From the IMG/VR virus record IMGVR_UViG_3300007512_001547, positions 62,001-126,000 of that record: a stretch of DNA of 64,000 nucleotides, one strand, 5' to 3'. The notes under the pieces are model-generated. The model searched no databases. It saw only the letters and a list, made by a program, of their open reading frames with translations, and was not told where the DNA came from. Source of the stretch: a virus. The position numbers were made by a program, and so were the translations under genes. Positions within the stretch are counted from its first letter, which is position 1. Each line of letters begins with the position of its first letter. Below are positions 41,799 to 50,232 of the stretch, piece by piece.

Positions 41799-42194
41799 AT
41801 GGACACAAAGACAGCCTACACTCGAACCTTCCTTACACTCAAGGAACAACCATTACACGATGAAAGTATAAAAGCGGCTTATTTTAGTTGGTGGCAAAAT
41901 GTACGAGAAAGCTACCAAGCAAGATCACTGAGATTAACAAAAATAGGCTATGAATGTGTGAAATCCTTAGATATTAAAACCTATGAAATTAAATTTCCTG
42001 CTAAAATCATATTCAGACCACAAACATTTTTATGGTTAGATGAATTTGTTGACTGCCCATATTATGTAGACAAAAAGCAAATTGTTGTAACCATGGAAAA
42101 AATGGCATTACAACTCATGATGTTTGCTGGAGATGTAACAAAATACGGTTTAGCACGGGCTATGAGCAAGGCCGATGAGGGGAAAAATACGTGA
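41799..42194 (+). CDS. Unknown phage protein
   Basis: A 131-aa protein. Basic and helical, with TLKEQPLHDESIKAAYFSWWQNVRESYQARSLRLTKIGYECVKSL (about 12-56) and FPAKIIFRPQTFLWLDEFVDCPYYVDKK (about 66-93). I believe the F-x-W-x-N-x-R pattern recurs in marine T4-like phage proteins of similar length, without a known function. Its stop overlaps the GTG start of radical SAM copy 6. Confidence 0.62.
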   Translation: MDTKTAYTRTFLTLKEQPLHDESIKAAYFSWWQNVRESYQARSLRLTKIGYECVKSLDIKTYEIKFPAKIIFRPQTFLWLDEFVDCPYYVDKKQIVVTMEKMALQLMMFAGDVTKYGLARAMSKADEGKNT

Positions 42195-43348
42195 ACCAAT
42201 ATTCATGTGAATTTATAGACAAAGGATTATTTGTTTCTCACAGAGGAACAAGTTTATGTTGTGTTAATGAACAAATCGAAAAACCAACGCAACTACCAAG
42301 CAAATTTTGGAATAGTAAAAAAAGACAACAAGCTATAATTAGAAGTCACAAAGATATGCCTGTCGATGGCTGTGCTTCTTGTTATAGACTTGAAAGTAAA
42401 AAGTTGCCAAGTAATAGGACAAGATTGAAAAAACACAATTCTCTTCCTACCAAAGATCTACCAGTACTTTTAGATTTAGATTTTAGCAATTTATGTAATT
42501 TAAAATGTATAATGTGCAATTCAGAACGTAGTTCTGAGTTGGCAAAAGACAAAAAACTATATGTAAACAATAAAGGAGTATCTCAAGTTTCTAAACAAGT
42601 TATAGATGACCTAATTAATATATCCGCAGAAGTAAAAGAAATTCAAATACAAGGTGGAGAACCTAGTATTATGGAAGATAACAATTATTATTTTCAAAGG
42701 CTTGACGAAAAAGGTTACTCAAAAAACATAACCGTATTGATTAACATAAATGGTACAAATTTAAATAAAAAATTTTGTAATTCTTTAAAAAATTTTAAAT
42801 CAGTTAGATTAAGTGTTAGCATAGACAGTTATGGGTTAGCAAACAACTATATTAGATGGCCTAGTAAATTTGAAGCAATTGATAAAAACGTTCGTGCATT
42901 AGCCAAATACAAAAATTTCCATACAGAAGTTTTTAGCACAATTAACGTATTATCTTTATTCGATTACAAAAACTTTTTATTTTGGTGTAAAGAAATGGAA
43001 TCATTTTATGCTACAAACGGAAAAACCTTTAGAGTTACACCATCAAAAATATTAAATCCAATTTATTATAGTCCATTTATTGCAACAAACAATCTTAAAG
43101 ATTACTTTATACACCAAATAAACGATTTTTTACAATATAATAATTTAACCCATAATAGCAAATGGAAATTAGAAATGTTAATGTTTTTAAAATCGTTAAA
43201 AGAAGCAAAAACAAACCATAATGCAATAAAACAATTAATGTATCAAGTAAAATACCTTGATGAGCAACGAAATACAAGCATTGAGCATTTTATTCCTAAT
43301 TTTTCTCTTCTTCTGGACAAAAATCCTAGTAAAATAGCGACTTTTTAG
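42191..43348 (+). CDS. Radical SAM protein with N-terminal SPASM/twitch-like module (copy 6)
   Basis: A 385-aa protein with GTG start overlapping the previous TGA; GAGGGG lies upstream. The N-terminal module is shortened: Cys6, Cys23-Cys24, Cys61/Cys64 (CASC). Here the first Cys is in YSCEFIDKG rather than F-C-x-x-P-W, so this is the most divergent start. Core Cys102/106/109 (LCNLKCIMC), QGGEP. It sits at the end of the transcript before the MoxR promoter. Confidence 0.86.
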   Translation: MNQYSCEFIDKGLFVSHRGTSLCCVNEQIEKPTQLPSKFWNSKKRQQAIIRSHKDMPVDGCASCYRLESKKLPSNRTRLKKHNSLPTKDLPVLLDLDFSNLCNLKCIMCNSERSSELAKDKKLYVNNKGVSQVSKQVIDDLINISAEVKEIQIQGGEPSIMEDNNYYFQRLDEKGYSKNITVLININGTNLNKKFCNSLKNFKSVRLSVSIDSYGLANNYIRWPSKFEAIDKNVRALAKYKNFHTEVFSTINVLSLFDYKNFLFWCKEMESFYATNGKTFRVTPSKILNPIYYSPFIATNNLKDYFIHQINDFLQYNNLTHNSKWKLEMLMFLKSLKEAKTNHNAIKQLMYQVKYLDEQRNTSIEHFIPNFSLLLDKNPSKIATF

Positions 43349-43361
43349 CCATAATACCAGG

Positions 43362-43389
43362 TTGACGTATTACAATACTATGTTATTAT
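43362..43389 (+). promoter_or_regulatory. Sigma70-type promoter for the MoxR gene
   Basis: TTGACG at 43362-43367, 16-nt spacer, TATTAT at 43384-43389. A leader with CAGGAG at 43409-43414 precedes the ATG at 43422. Confidence 0.7.
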
Positions 43390-43421
43390 AGTATTATAAA
43401 CATTTAAACAGGAGTGTACAA

Positions 43422-44525
43422 ATGGCAAGAACCAAAAACAAAGAACAAGCAATAGGCAGTCAAAATAGAACTGTAACGCCAAACGAGGCAAAATCAGCAT
43501 TAACACATTGTATCAAATTACAAAGACCAATAATGATGTGGGGGGCACCTGGTATTGGTAAATCCGACATAGTTAAACAAATTGCAGATTCACAAAAAAG
43601 AGAAGTTATCGATATTAGACTTCCTTTATGGGAACCTACAGATATTAAGGGTATTCCTTATTACAATTCAAAAGAAAACAACATGGTTTGGGCTAGTCCT
43701 GCAGAACTGCCAACTGATCTTAAATCGACTGCTATTGTATTCTTAGATGAATTGAACTCAGCGGCACCGGCAGTACAAGCGGCGGCTTATCAACTTATTT
43801 TAAACAGAAGAGTAGGACAATATCATTTGCCAGAAGGCGTTTCAATTGTAGCGGCTGGTAATAGAGATAGTGATAAAGGTGTCACTTACAGAATGCCTGC
43901 TCCGTTAGCCAACAGATTTGTTCACATTGAACTAAGAGTGGACTATGACGATTGGTTACAATGGGCAACAGACAAACATATCCATTCTGATGTGGTAGGT
44001 TATTGCACATTCGCAAAACAAGATTTATATGATTTTGATCCTAAAGGATCAAGTAGATCATTCGCAACTCCGAGATCATGGAGTTTCGTATCACAACTTC
44101 TATCAGATGACCTGCCAGAAAGTACGCTCACTGACCTCGTTGCAGGTTGCGTAGGAGAAGGCCTGGCCGTTAAGTTTATGAATCATCGTAAGGTTAGCGG
44201 TCAGTTACCTAACCCATCTGATATATTGAGCGGTAAGGTTAAAGATCTTAAAACTAAAGAAATATCAGCGATGTATTCACTTACAGTTTCGTTGTGTTAT
44301 GAATTACAACAGGCACATGAAAAGAAAGTGAAAAATTGGAACGAACAAGCAGATAGATTTTTTCACTATATGATGGACAACTTTGAAACAGAGTTGGTTG
44401 TTATGGGTGCTAAAATTGCACTGACAAACTATAAACTTCCGTTCGATCCTAGCAAGTTGAAATCATTTGATAGGTTCCATAAGAAGTTTGGCAAGTATGT
44501 CATAACTGCTATGGAGTCTAAATAA
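43422..44525 (+). CDS. MoxR-type AAA+ ATPase
   Basis: A 367-aa ATPase. Walker A GAPGIGKS (41-48), Walker B IVFLDE (105-110; Asp109-Glu110), sensor 1 Asn147 (AAGNR) and an Arg165 finger (NRF). This is the MoxR subfamily that works with a VWA partner to remodel or load a metal on other proteins. The partner is two genes downstream. The end of this gene (ITAMESK, then TAATG) carries the 19-nt sequence repeated at 45223-45241. Confidence 0.9.
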   Translation: MARTKNKEQAIGSQNRTVTPNEAKSALTHCIKLQRPIMMWGAPGIGKSDIVKQIADSQKREVIDIRLPLWEPTDIKGIPYYNSKENNMVWASPAELPTDLKSTAIVFLDELNSAAPAVQAAAYQLILNRRVGQYHLPEGVSIVAAGNRDSDKGVTYRMPAPLANRFVHIELRVDYDDWLQWATDKHIHSDVVGYCTFAKQDLYDFDPKGSSRSFATPRSWSFVSQLLSDDLPESTLTDLVAGCVGEGLAVKFMNHRKVSGQLPNPSDILSGKVKDLKTKEISAMYSLTVSLCYELQQAHEKKVKNWNEQADRFFHYMMDNFETELVVMGAKIALTNYKLPFDPSKLKSFDRFHKKFGKYVITAMESK

Positions 44526-44528
44526 TGT
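44510..44528 (+). repeat. 19-bp direct repeat at gene junction, left copy
   Basis: TATGGAGTCTAAATAATGT at the end of the MoxR gene: it holds codons for MESK, the stop and the next ATG. It is identical to 45223-45241. Confidence 0.85.
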
Positions 44529-45238
44529 ATTACCGAGGACCAATAGATTATAAAAAAAGTAAAAATTTTTCAAATAATGATGAATGTATTTGGATAGTAT
44601 ATCCTCCGGGTGCAGGAGGAGATTTACTTGCAACAATAATTAATTATCATTATTTAGAAACAGGTTCTTCATTTTTTGGAATAAGTGATCGAGGAAAAGT
44701 TATGTTTTCTCCTACTGATGGAAAAACTGCTGGATTAGAAGTTGAAGGTACTATTATCTTTAATAAACAACTAATCCATGACATTAATAACGAAATTGGA
44801 AAAAATACATTATCATATAATATGTTAGATATGGTTCTATTTTCTAATCATAATTGGAGAGATTGCGTTGTTGAAAACATATTATCTTTTTTTAAAAAAG
44901 CAAAAATAATAAGAATACTACCAAAAAATAAAAATGAAGCAGAGATTATTAAATGGCTGAGTATGTTTAAAAACCTATCTAAAAACCTATCATTTGATGA
45001 TGATATAATAAAACAAGTCTCATTTGAAAAATTTAAAACTAATTTACAAGATGAAAGATTATTTGAAATAAAATTTCATGAGTTATTAAATAAAAAAAAA
45101 TTTGAGAACGTTTATACAAGATTAATAAAATATTTAAATCTACCGTGCAAATTAATTAGTTTTGATTTTATAGAATTTTGGTTAAGTAACCAACATCCAA
45201 CAATTAGAAAAAATTTAACTAGTATGGAGTCTAAATAA
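44525..45238 (+). CDS. Unknown protein inserted between MoxR and its VWA partner
   Basis: A 237-aa protein starting MYYRGPIDYKKSKNFSNNDECIWIVYPPGAGGDLLATIINYHY. The strand plus P-P-G-A-G-G-D-L-L turn resembles the start of the tandem paralogues at 36614 and 37540 (strand-YHPGMYGGLL), so they may share a nucleotide-binding-like fold, perhaps sulfotransferase-related. The rest is helical and Lys/Ile-rich. It is bounded by the 19-bp repeat, so a gene insertion is likely. Its last residues MESK duplicate those of MoxR. Confidence 0.7.
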   Translation: MYYRGPIDYKKSKNFSNNDECIWIVYPPGAGGDLLATIINYHYLETGSSFFGISDRGKVMFSPTDGKTAGLEVEGTIIFNKQLIHDINNEIGKNTLSYNMLDMVLFSNHNWRDCVVENILSFFKKAKIIRILPKNKNEAEIIKWLSMFKNLSKNLSFDDDIIKQVSFEKFKTNLQDERLFEIKFHELLNKKKFENVYTRLIKYLNLPCKLISFDFIEFWLSNQHPTIRKNLTSMESK

Positions 45239-45241
45239 TGT
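45223..45241 (+). repeat. 19-bp direct repeat at gene junction, right copy
   Basis: Identical to 44510-44528; spans the end of the inserted gene and the ATG of the VWA protein. Confidence 0.85.
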
Positions 45242-46473
45242 CAGACTACCATAATCAAAAAATCATAGACAAACTAGTGACAGCGAGGATTGCCTTACTA
45301 TTGAAACACCCTTTCTTTGGCAACCTTGCTACTAGATTGAAACTTGTGAATGCAGATGATTGGTGTCCTACTGCTGGTACAGATGGTAGATACTTTTATT
45401 ACAATACAAAATTTATAGATTCACTTACACCAAAAGAAGCAGAGTTCTTATTTGGTCATGAAGTTCTACATAATGTATTTGAACATATGTTAGTTAGAAT
45501 TGGAAATAGAGATCCACAACTTTGGAACATAGCGGCAGACTATGCCGTTAACCAAATACTTGTTGACGGAAAAATTGGAGAAATGCCAAAGGGTAAAAAA
45601 GGTGAGAACAAAGGCTTCCAAGATGAAAAATACAAGGATTGGCCAGCAGAAAGAATATATGATGACATCTATAAACAAGCCAAAAAGAATGGTAAGAAGA
45701 TGTTAGACAAATTAGGTAAACTTATGGACGAACACGTTGATTGGGGCAAAGAGCCAGGATCAGGTGGAAAAGGAAAAGATAAAAACGGAAAAGGAAAACA
45801 ACCAGTTTATTCTAAAGAAGAATTAAAAAAAATCAGAGACGAAGTAAAAGAAGCAATGGTGAGTGCCGCACAATCTACAGGTGCAGGTAACTTACCGGGG
45901 GCTTTACAAAGATTAGTTGCTGACTTAACAGAACCAAAAATGGATTGGAGAGAAATACTTCAACAACAAATTATGAGTACAATTAAATCAGATTATACCT
46001 GGATGAGACCTAGTAGAAAATCATGGCACACATCTGCTATACTACCAGGACAAAACAATGACGAAATGATTGATATATGTTTGGCTCTTGATGCTTCTGG
46101 TTCGATAAGCAATGAACAATGTAAAGAATTTTTGACAGAAGTAAAAAACATAATGGATCAATACAAAGATTTTAGAATACATCTTTGGACTTTTGACACA
46201 GAAGTTTTTAATCCAAAAGTGTTTACACCAGATAATGCAGATGAATTATTAGATTATAAATTAGGTTCAGGTGGTGGTACAGAGTTTGAATGTAATTGGG
46301 ATTATATGAAAAGAGAAGGTATAGAACCTAAAAAATTTATAATGTTTACAGATGGTTGGCCATTTAATAGTTGGGGAGATGAAACTTATTGTGATACAAT
46401 ATTTTTAATTAATAACCCATACGAAAGAGGAATAGAAGCACCATTTGGAATGACTGTACAATACAATGACTAA
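45238..46473 (+). CDS. VWA-like metallopeptidase (DUF2201 type), MoxR partner
   Basis: A 411-aa protein. The N-terminal domain has HEVLH (His74, Glu75, His78) and WNIAADYAVN (Asp101), a zinc-peptidase signature. A Lys/Gly-rich linker (about 180-200) leads to a von Willebrand A domain with the MIDAS DASGS (285-289) and a late FTDGWP. Such proteins pair with MoxR ATPases. Whether the HExxH is used for proteolysis is unknown. The target in the phage or host is not evident from the sequence. Confidence 0.88.
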   Translation: MSDYHNQKIIDKLVTARIALLLKHPFFGNLATRLKLVNADDWCPTAGTDGRYFYYNTKFIDSLTPKEAEFLFGHEVLHNVFEHMLVRIGNRDPQLWNIAADYAVNQILVDGKIGEMPKGKKGENKGFQDEKYKDWPAERIYDDIYKQAKKNGKKMLDKLGKLMDEHVDWGKEPGSGGKGKDKNGKGKQPVYSKEELKKIRDEVKEAMVSAAQSTGAGNLPGALQRLVADLTEPKMDWREILQQQIMSTIKSDYTWMRPSRKSWHTSAILPGQNNDEMIDICLALDASGSISNEQCKEFLTEVKNIMDQYKDFRIHLWTFDTEVFNPKVFTPDNADELLDYKLGSGGGTEFECNWDYMKREGIEPKKFIMFTDGWPFNSWGDETYCDTIFLINNPYERGIEAPFGMTVQYND

Positions 46474-46514
46474 TATGCTTTACCAAACTATAACCCCAGG
46501 CTTATATGCACAAA

Positions 46515-46520
46515 TAAATA
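46515..46520 (+). promoter_or_regulatory. T4-type late promoter
   Basis: TAAATA followed by TTTGC, 5 nt before the ATG at 46526. It supports 46526 rather than 46466 as the start. Confidence 0.5.
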
Positions 46521-46525
46521 TTTGC

Positions 46526-46771
46526 ATGATTAAAACAGCCAAAGAACATTTAGAAAATAGTAAAATGAATTATCAAAAACATTTTACTCATTCATTATAC
46601 AATGCTTATCTATTAACAATAATCGTTTTTAGTTCTGTTATCCATGCATTCTTTCCTATGGTGTTAAGACAACATGCCGCTAGAGGAGTTGTAAGAATTT
46701 ATAATTCTATGAAAAAACATGCACACCTAAGAAAAATGATTAATGATGAGAGCAAAAATGTTAAAGATTAA
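46526..46771 (+). CDS. DUF6356-like membrane protein
   Basis: An 81-aa protein starting MIKTAKEHLENSKMNYQKHFTHSLYNAYLLTIIVFSSVIHAFFPMVL. The His-rich helix followed by a transmembrane segment (about residues 26-46) with IHAFFP is the DUF6356 pattern found in alphaproteobacteria and marine phages. An in-frame ATG at 46466 would add 20 residues that are not part of that pattern, and it lacks the promoter spacing. Function unknown. Confidence 0.68.
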   Translation: MIKTAKEHLENSKMNYQKHFTHSLYNAYLLTIIVFSSVIHAFFPMVLRQHAARGVVRIYNSMKKHAHLRKMINDESKNVKD

Positions 46772-47027
46772 TCCAAAAAACTTTTACCAAAGAGAATTAC
46801 ATATATTACCACCACATTTTGTTAATACTGTAATAAAAGCAACTGAATACGATGTTGAGAACATACGAACATGGATTTATGAACATTGTTCAGGTAGATA
46901 TTCAATTACCAATGATATAATAACATACAACGACAAAACTAAACCTGTTACTGTTTTTGGATTTGAAAACCCAGGTGATCTTACTCTATTTGCGTTAAGC
47001 GGTCTAGCTCAAAACAATCAAAAATAA
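46743..47027 (+). CDS. Small unknown protein
   Basis: A 94-aa protein. Starts at 46743 or, 15 nt later, at an in-frame ATG (46758); neither has a strong ribosome-binding site, so the start is open. The middle, ELHILPPHFVNTVIKATEYDVENIRTWIYEHCSGRYSI, is alpha/beta and well ordered; FGFENPGDLTLFAL near the end. No family recognised. It overlaps the preceding gene by 29 nt. Confidence 0.62.
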   Translation: MMRAKMLKINPKNFYQRELHILPPHFVNTVIKATEYDVENIRTWIYEHCSGRYSITNDIITYNDKTKPVTVFGFENPGDLTLFALSGLAQNNQK

Positions 47028-47030
47028 CTA

Positions 47031-47059
47031 TTGCATTTGATAATTAATTTTAGTATAAT
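47031..47059 (+). promoter_or_regulatory. Sigma70-type promoter
   Basis: TTGCAT at 47031-47036, 17-nt spacer, TATAAT at 47054-47059. A leader with TTAGGAG at 47087-47093 precedes the ATG at 47104. Confidence 0.72.
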
Positions 47060-47103
47060 ATATGTATATTAAATAACTAATTGCAATTAGGAGAAATACA
47101 AAA

Positions 47104-47412
47104 ATGGCAACAAAAAAGAGAACTTTAAAAAAGCCAACAACTGCCACTACAAAGGCACCAACAGAAACGGCTACAGCTAATTCGGCACCAGCAGGTGGAC
47201 CACAACCAGATCCTAATGCTTTATCAATTGGCGACTTAAAAAATCTTTCATCAATACTTGATGTAGCATCTACAAGAGGTGCATTCAAGGCTGGAGAAAT
47301 GGCAGGTGTAGGATTTTTATATAACAAACTTCAGGCGTTCTTAGCCAAAGTGGCACCACCTGAACCTGCGAAAGAAGCAGAACCTACAACAACAGGCACA
47401 GGAGGAAAATAA
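47104..47412 (+). CDS. Small conserved phage protein with Ala/Thr-rich linkers
   Basis: A 102-aa protein. A disordered Lys/Thr/Ala/Pro-rich N-terminus (1-40), a helical core LSIGDLKNLSSILDVASTRGAFKAGEMAGVGFLYNKLQAFLAKV (about 40-83), and a disordered acidic tail. From memory the core (DL-x-IDVA-x-RGAFKxxEM) recurs in marine T4-like phages, next to a partner like the following gene. Function unknown; abundant protein likely from the promoter and Shine-Dalgarno. Confidence 0.7.
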   Translation: MATKKRTLKKPTTATTKAPTETATANSAPAGGPQPDPNALSIGDLKNLSSILDVASTRGAFKAGEMAGVGFLYNKLQAFLAKVAPPEPAKEAEPTTTGTGGK

Positions 47413-47413
47413 T

Positions 47414-47962
47414 ATGCCACTAGTAAATGTAAACAACCAGGCTATGCCAATGGATAGTGGAACAGGTAAACCTGGAGAAGGACAAACAGGTCCGAGAAGA
47501 CACTTCAAACATATTGGAGAACTTGCGGATGAAAGTAAGGCAAAGGTAGTAATTGTTTATAGAACTGTACCAGGTGAACCAAATAACTGTTTGATAGTAG
47601 GTACAAAATTTTTACCTGACCTATACCACAATGCACTAATGAGAGCAGTAGAATCAGATGGTGGGCAAGACGCAAAAGAACTAGGTGAATTTTTAGGCAG
47701 ACAAACATTTCCAGATGGAACTAATATGTTGGCCGTATTACATAATGACAACTATATTAAAAAGTTTACAACTAAAGAGATTATAGTTACTTTTGGAAAT
47801 ACTGTAGAAGGTAGAATTGCACTAAACAAATTAAACGAACAAATGGCAAGAGATCTAGGTGTTAAAGTATCTGAATTAGCAGTCAAAGACGAAACACCAG
47901 TTACGGCTGAAGCGGCTACTACTAAAAAAGCAGATGCCAAAAAAACTACCGCCAAAAAATAG
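47414..47962 (+). CDS. Conserved phage protein, partner of the preceding gene
   Basis: A 182-aa protein starting one base after the previous stop. Ordered core from about residue 35: SKAKVVIVYRTVPGEPNNCLIVGTKFLPDLYHNALMRAVESDGGQDAKELGEFLGRQTFPDG, with an Ala/Thr/Lys-rich tail (about 155-182). I recall a similar pair in marine T4-like phages without an assigned role. No enzyme motif visible. Confidence 0.7.
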   Translation: MPLVNVNNQAMPMDSGTGKPGEGQTGPRRHFKHIGELADESKAKVVIVYRTVPGEPNNCLIVGTKFLPDLYHNALMRAVESDGGQDAKELGEFLGRQTFPDGTNMLAVLHNDNYIKKFTTKEIIVTFGNTVEGRIALNKLNEQMARDLGVKVSELAVKDETPVTAEAATTKKADAKKTTAKK

Positions 47963-48278
47963 TAGTTGGGTACAATTAACAAAAGATTTTGTTAAGGAAT
48001 GGCCCGAGATTCTTGAAGGATTACACTTCAAGAATATGCCCGTCAAATATCTACTTTACTGCAATATTAATCTTAAAAATCATATAACGATACATTATGA
48101 TATTAAAAAAGAATTAAAAATTAAAAGTCAAGATTCTATAGCACGTTTTCTTAAAAAAACAATTGAAGCAAATTACTTTAAAATTAAAAATGTAGATTTG
48201 AAATTTGATATTCCTGCACTAAAACGTGATATGGAATCACGAACAAATACAATATTAGCAAAAACTTTTAAGAAATAA
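47934..48278 (+). CDS. Conserved phage protein, unknown
   Basis: A 114-aa protein overlapping the end of the previous gene by 29 nt, and the next gene by 1 nt (TAATG). Contains WVQLTKDFVKEWPEILEGLHFKNMPVKYL near the start and VDLKFDIPALKRDMESRTNTILAKTFKK at the end, an alpha/beta layout I remember as conserved in marine T4-like phages but unnamed. The start may be later, since the first residues are low-complexity. Confidence 0.65.
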   Translation: MPKKLPPKNSSWVQLTKDFVKEWPEILEGLHFKNMPVKYLLYCNINLKNHITIHYDIKKELKIKSQDSIARFLKKTIEANYFKIKNVDLKFDIPALKRDMESRTNTILAKTFKK

Positions 48279-49336
48279 TGATAGCACTATCTGGTTTTGG
48301 CTACGAAAGAAAGCTAAAAAATCCATCTAAGGCATTTGCCGAAACATGGAAGTCTAAAAGTTTTATCAACGGGCCTGCTGTAAAAGAATTTGAAAAGCAG
48401 TTTGCTCAATACTGTGGCACAAATCATTGTGTTGCAGTAAGTTCATGCACATCTGCACTACACTTATCACTTCTAGCCTTAGGTATTGGACCAGGAGACG
48501 AAGTTATTACTGTACCATACACTTGGGTCAGTACAGTTGAGGTTATAAAACAAGTAGGCGCCACACCAGTATTTGCTGACATAAGTCTTAATGATATGTG
48601 TATAGATCCAAAGGAAGTCGCTAAAAAAATAAACAATAAAACTAAAGCAATCATTGGTGTAGATCTTTATGGAAATGTATGCGATATAGACGAATTAAAA
48701 AAGTTTAATGTTCCAGTTATACAAGATTCTGCACAAAGCACAGGTGCTTTTTATAAAAGCAAAAGAGTGGGTAGTGTTGCTGACTTAACTTGTTTTAGTT
48801 TCTATCCTACAAAAAATTTAAGTTGTTGGGGAGATGCGGGTGCTGTCACAGGCAATGAAAAATATTTAAAAACAATCAGGCAATTGAGAAACCATGGTCA
48901 GTCTACTAGATTTAAAATGCATATGGTTGGATGGAATGCAAGAATGGATTCGATACAAGCAGAAGTGCTTCTTAACAAACTACCAGAATTAGACAAACAC
49001 AATGCCAGACGTAGAGCAAATGCTACACTGTACAATGGAACCCTATGGAAGTCTGTGGAAATACCAGTCCAAAATATTAACAGTTTACACGTCTATCATC
49101 AATACATAATAAAACATAAAAAAATTAACAACATCGAAAAGGCTTTACTAGGCAAGGGAATACAGTCTAGAAGATACTATCCAACACCTTTACACAAAAC
49201 AGAAACATACAAAGATGAAAATTCTTATCCAAATTCTGAATATTGTAGCAGTAATGCATTGGCAATTCCTGTACATCAATATTTGACAGATAGCGAAGTT
49301 AAAACTATAATAAAAACTATTAAAGAAGCAACATGA
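48278..49336 (+). CDS. DegT/DnrJ/EryC1/StrS sugar aminotransferase
   Basis: A 352-aa PLP enzyme. CVAVSSCTSALHLSLLALGIGPGDEVI (about 48-74) is the fold-type I cofactor loop, ...VIQDSAQSTGA carries the Asp that holds the pyridine nitrogen, and FYPTKNLSCWGDAGA gives the Schiff-base Lys179. These enzymes add an amino group to a keto-sugar nucleotide. First of four coupled genes (overlaps of 4-22 nt). The pair with the next gene recalls 3-amino sugar synthesis. The exact sugar is unknown. Confidence 0.9.
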   Translation: MIALSGFGYERKLKNPSKAFAETWKSKSFINGPAVKEFEKQFAQYCGTNHCVAVSSCTSALHLSLLALGIGPGDEVITVPYTWVSTVEVIKQVGATPVFADISLNDMCIDPKEVAKKINNKTKAIIGVDLYGNVCDIDELKKFNVPVIQDSAQSTGAFYKSKRVGSVADLTCFSFYPTKNLSCWGDAGAVTGNEKYLKTIRQLRNHGQSTRFKMHMVGWNARMDSIQAEVLLNKLPELDKHNARRRANATLYNGTLWKSVEIPVQNINSLHVYHQYIIKHKKINNIEKALLGKGIQSRRYYPTPLHKTETYKDENSYPNSEYCSSNALAIPVHQYLTDSEVKTIIKTIKEAT

Positions 49337-50232
49337 GATTAGCAGTAATAGGTACAGGATATTGGGGAAGTAAAATTGTAGATACAATTAAAAAAATGAA
49401 TCTACAAGTATCTCTATATGATTTAAATGACAATATAGATGCAATTGTTCCTAGTTTAATTGATGGTGTAATAATTGCCACTCCTGCACAAACACATATA
49501 ACCCTTGCAAAAGTATTTTTAAGAAGAGGTATTGATTGTTTAGTTGAAAAACCTGCGTTTATGAACATGGCTGAATATAACGAGATAGCACCTTATACTG
49601 CTAATGCAAAATTAATGGCAGGACACATATTGTTATATAATGAACACTTTGATTTTTTAAAACAAACAGTTGTTGACAAAGAAATATTACACATTGAACA
49701 TCGTAGATTGGCATGGGGAAGATTACAAAAAGATATTAATCCAATATTACACTATGCACCACACGACATAGCCATTTTAGATAACTTGTTAGGTACTATG
49801 CCAGATGAGATACATAGCACAGGCATACACATTATAAAACAAACACAACCTGACTTTGTCACTTGTAATTTAAAGTATGGCAAAGTAACTGTACAATTAC
49901 AAATGGGTTGGTACTACCATAAGAAAGTTAGGGATATTTCTGTTATAACAGACAAAGGTACACTTATTTGGAATGATGCTGAGAACAAAAGCAAATGGAT
50001 TAGCCAAACAATAGAAGATGGTCGACAGATACAACATATGGATCTAGACAAAACATTTACTGAATCTACGTCTCCTATGCAGAGACAAATATCAGCATTT
50101 ATAGACTATTGCGAGAAAGACAAATTACCAGATTCAAGCATGGAACATATTAAAAAAGTTACATACATTGTAGAGTGTATGGAGAAAAGTTTAAAAACAG
50201 GAGAGGTTGTATGTCCTTCAAAAAAATATTAG
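49333..50232 (+). CDS. Gfo/Idh/MocA oxidoreductase
   Basis: A 299-aa NAD(P)-dependent sugar dehydrogenase. Rossmann GTGYWG (7-12), the conserved CLVEKPAF, which holds the catalytic Lys, then HYAPHDIAILDNLLG with His and Asp expected at the sugar site. It would oxidise or reduce a nucleotide-sugar carbon, e.g. making the 3-keto group used by the aminotransferase. It overlaps both neighbours, so the four genes form one operon. Confidence 0.88.
   Translation: MRLAVIGTGYWGSKIVDTIKKMNLQVSLYDLNDNIDAIVPSLIDGVIIATPAQTHITLAKVFLRRGIDCLVEKPAFMNMAEYNEIAPYTANAKLMAGHILLYNEHFDFLKQTVVDKEILHIEHRRLAWGRLQKDINPILHYAPHDIAILDNLLGTMPDEIHSTGIHIIKQTQPDFVTCNLKYGKVTVQLQMGWYYHKKVRDISVITDKGTLIWNDAENKSKWISQTIEDGRQIQHMDLDKTFTESTSPMQRQISAFIDYCEKDKLPDSSMEHIKKVTYIVECMEKSLKTGEVVCPSKKY

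Noticed and set aside
44517-44522. TAAATA just before the ATG at 44525 (and again at 45230 before 45238)
   Set aside because: The gap is 2 nt instead of 5-7 and the element contains the stop codon of the upstream gene; a transcript from it would begin inside the next gene.
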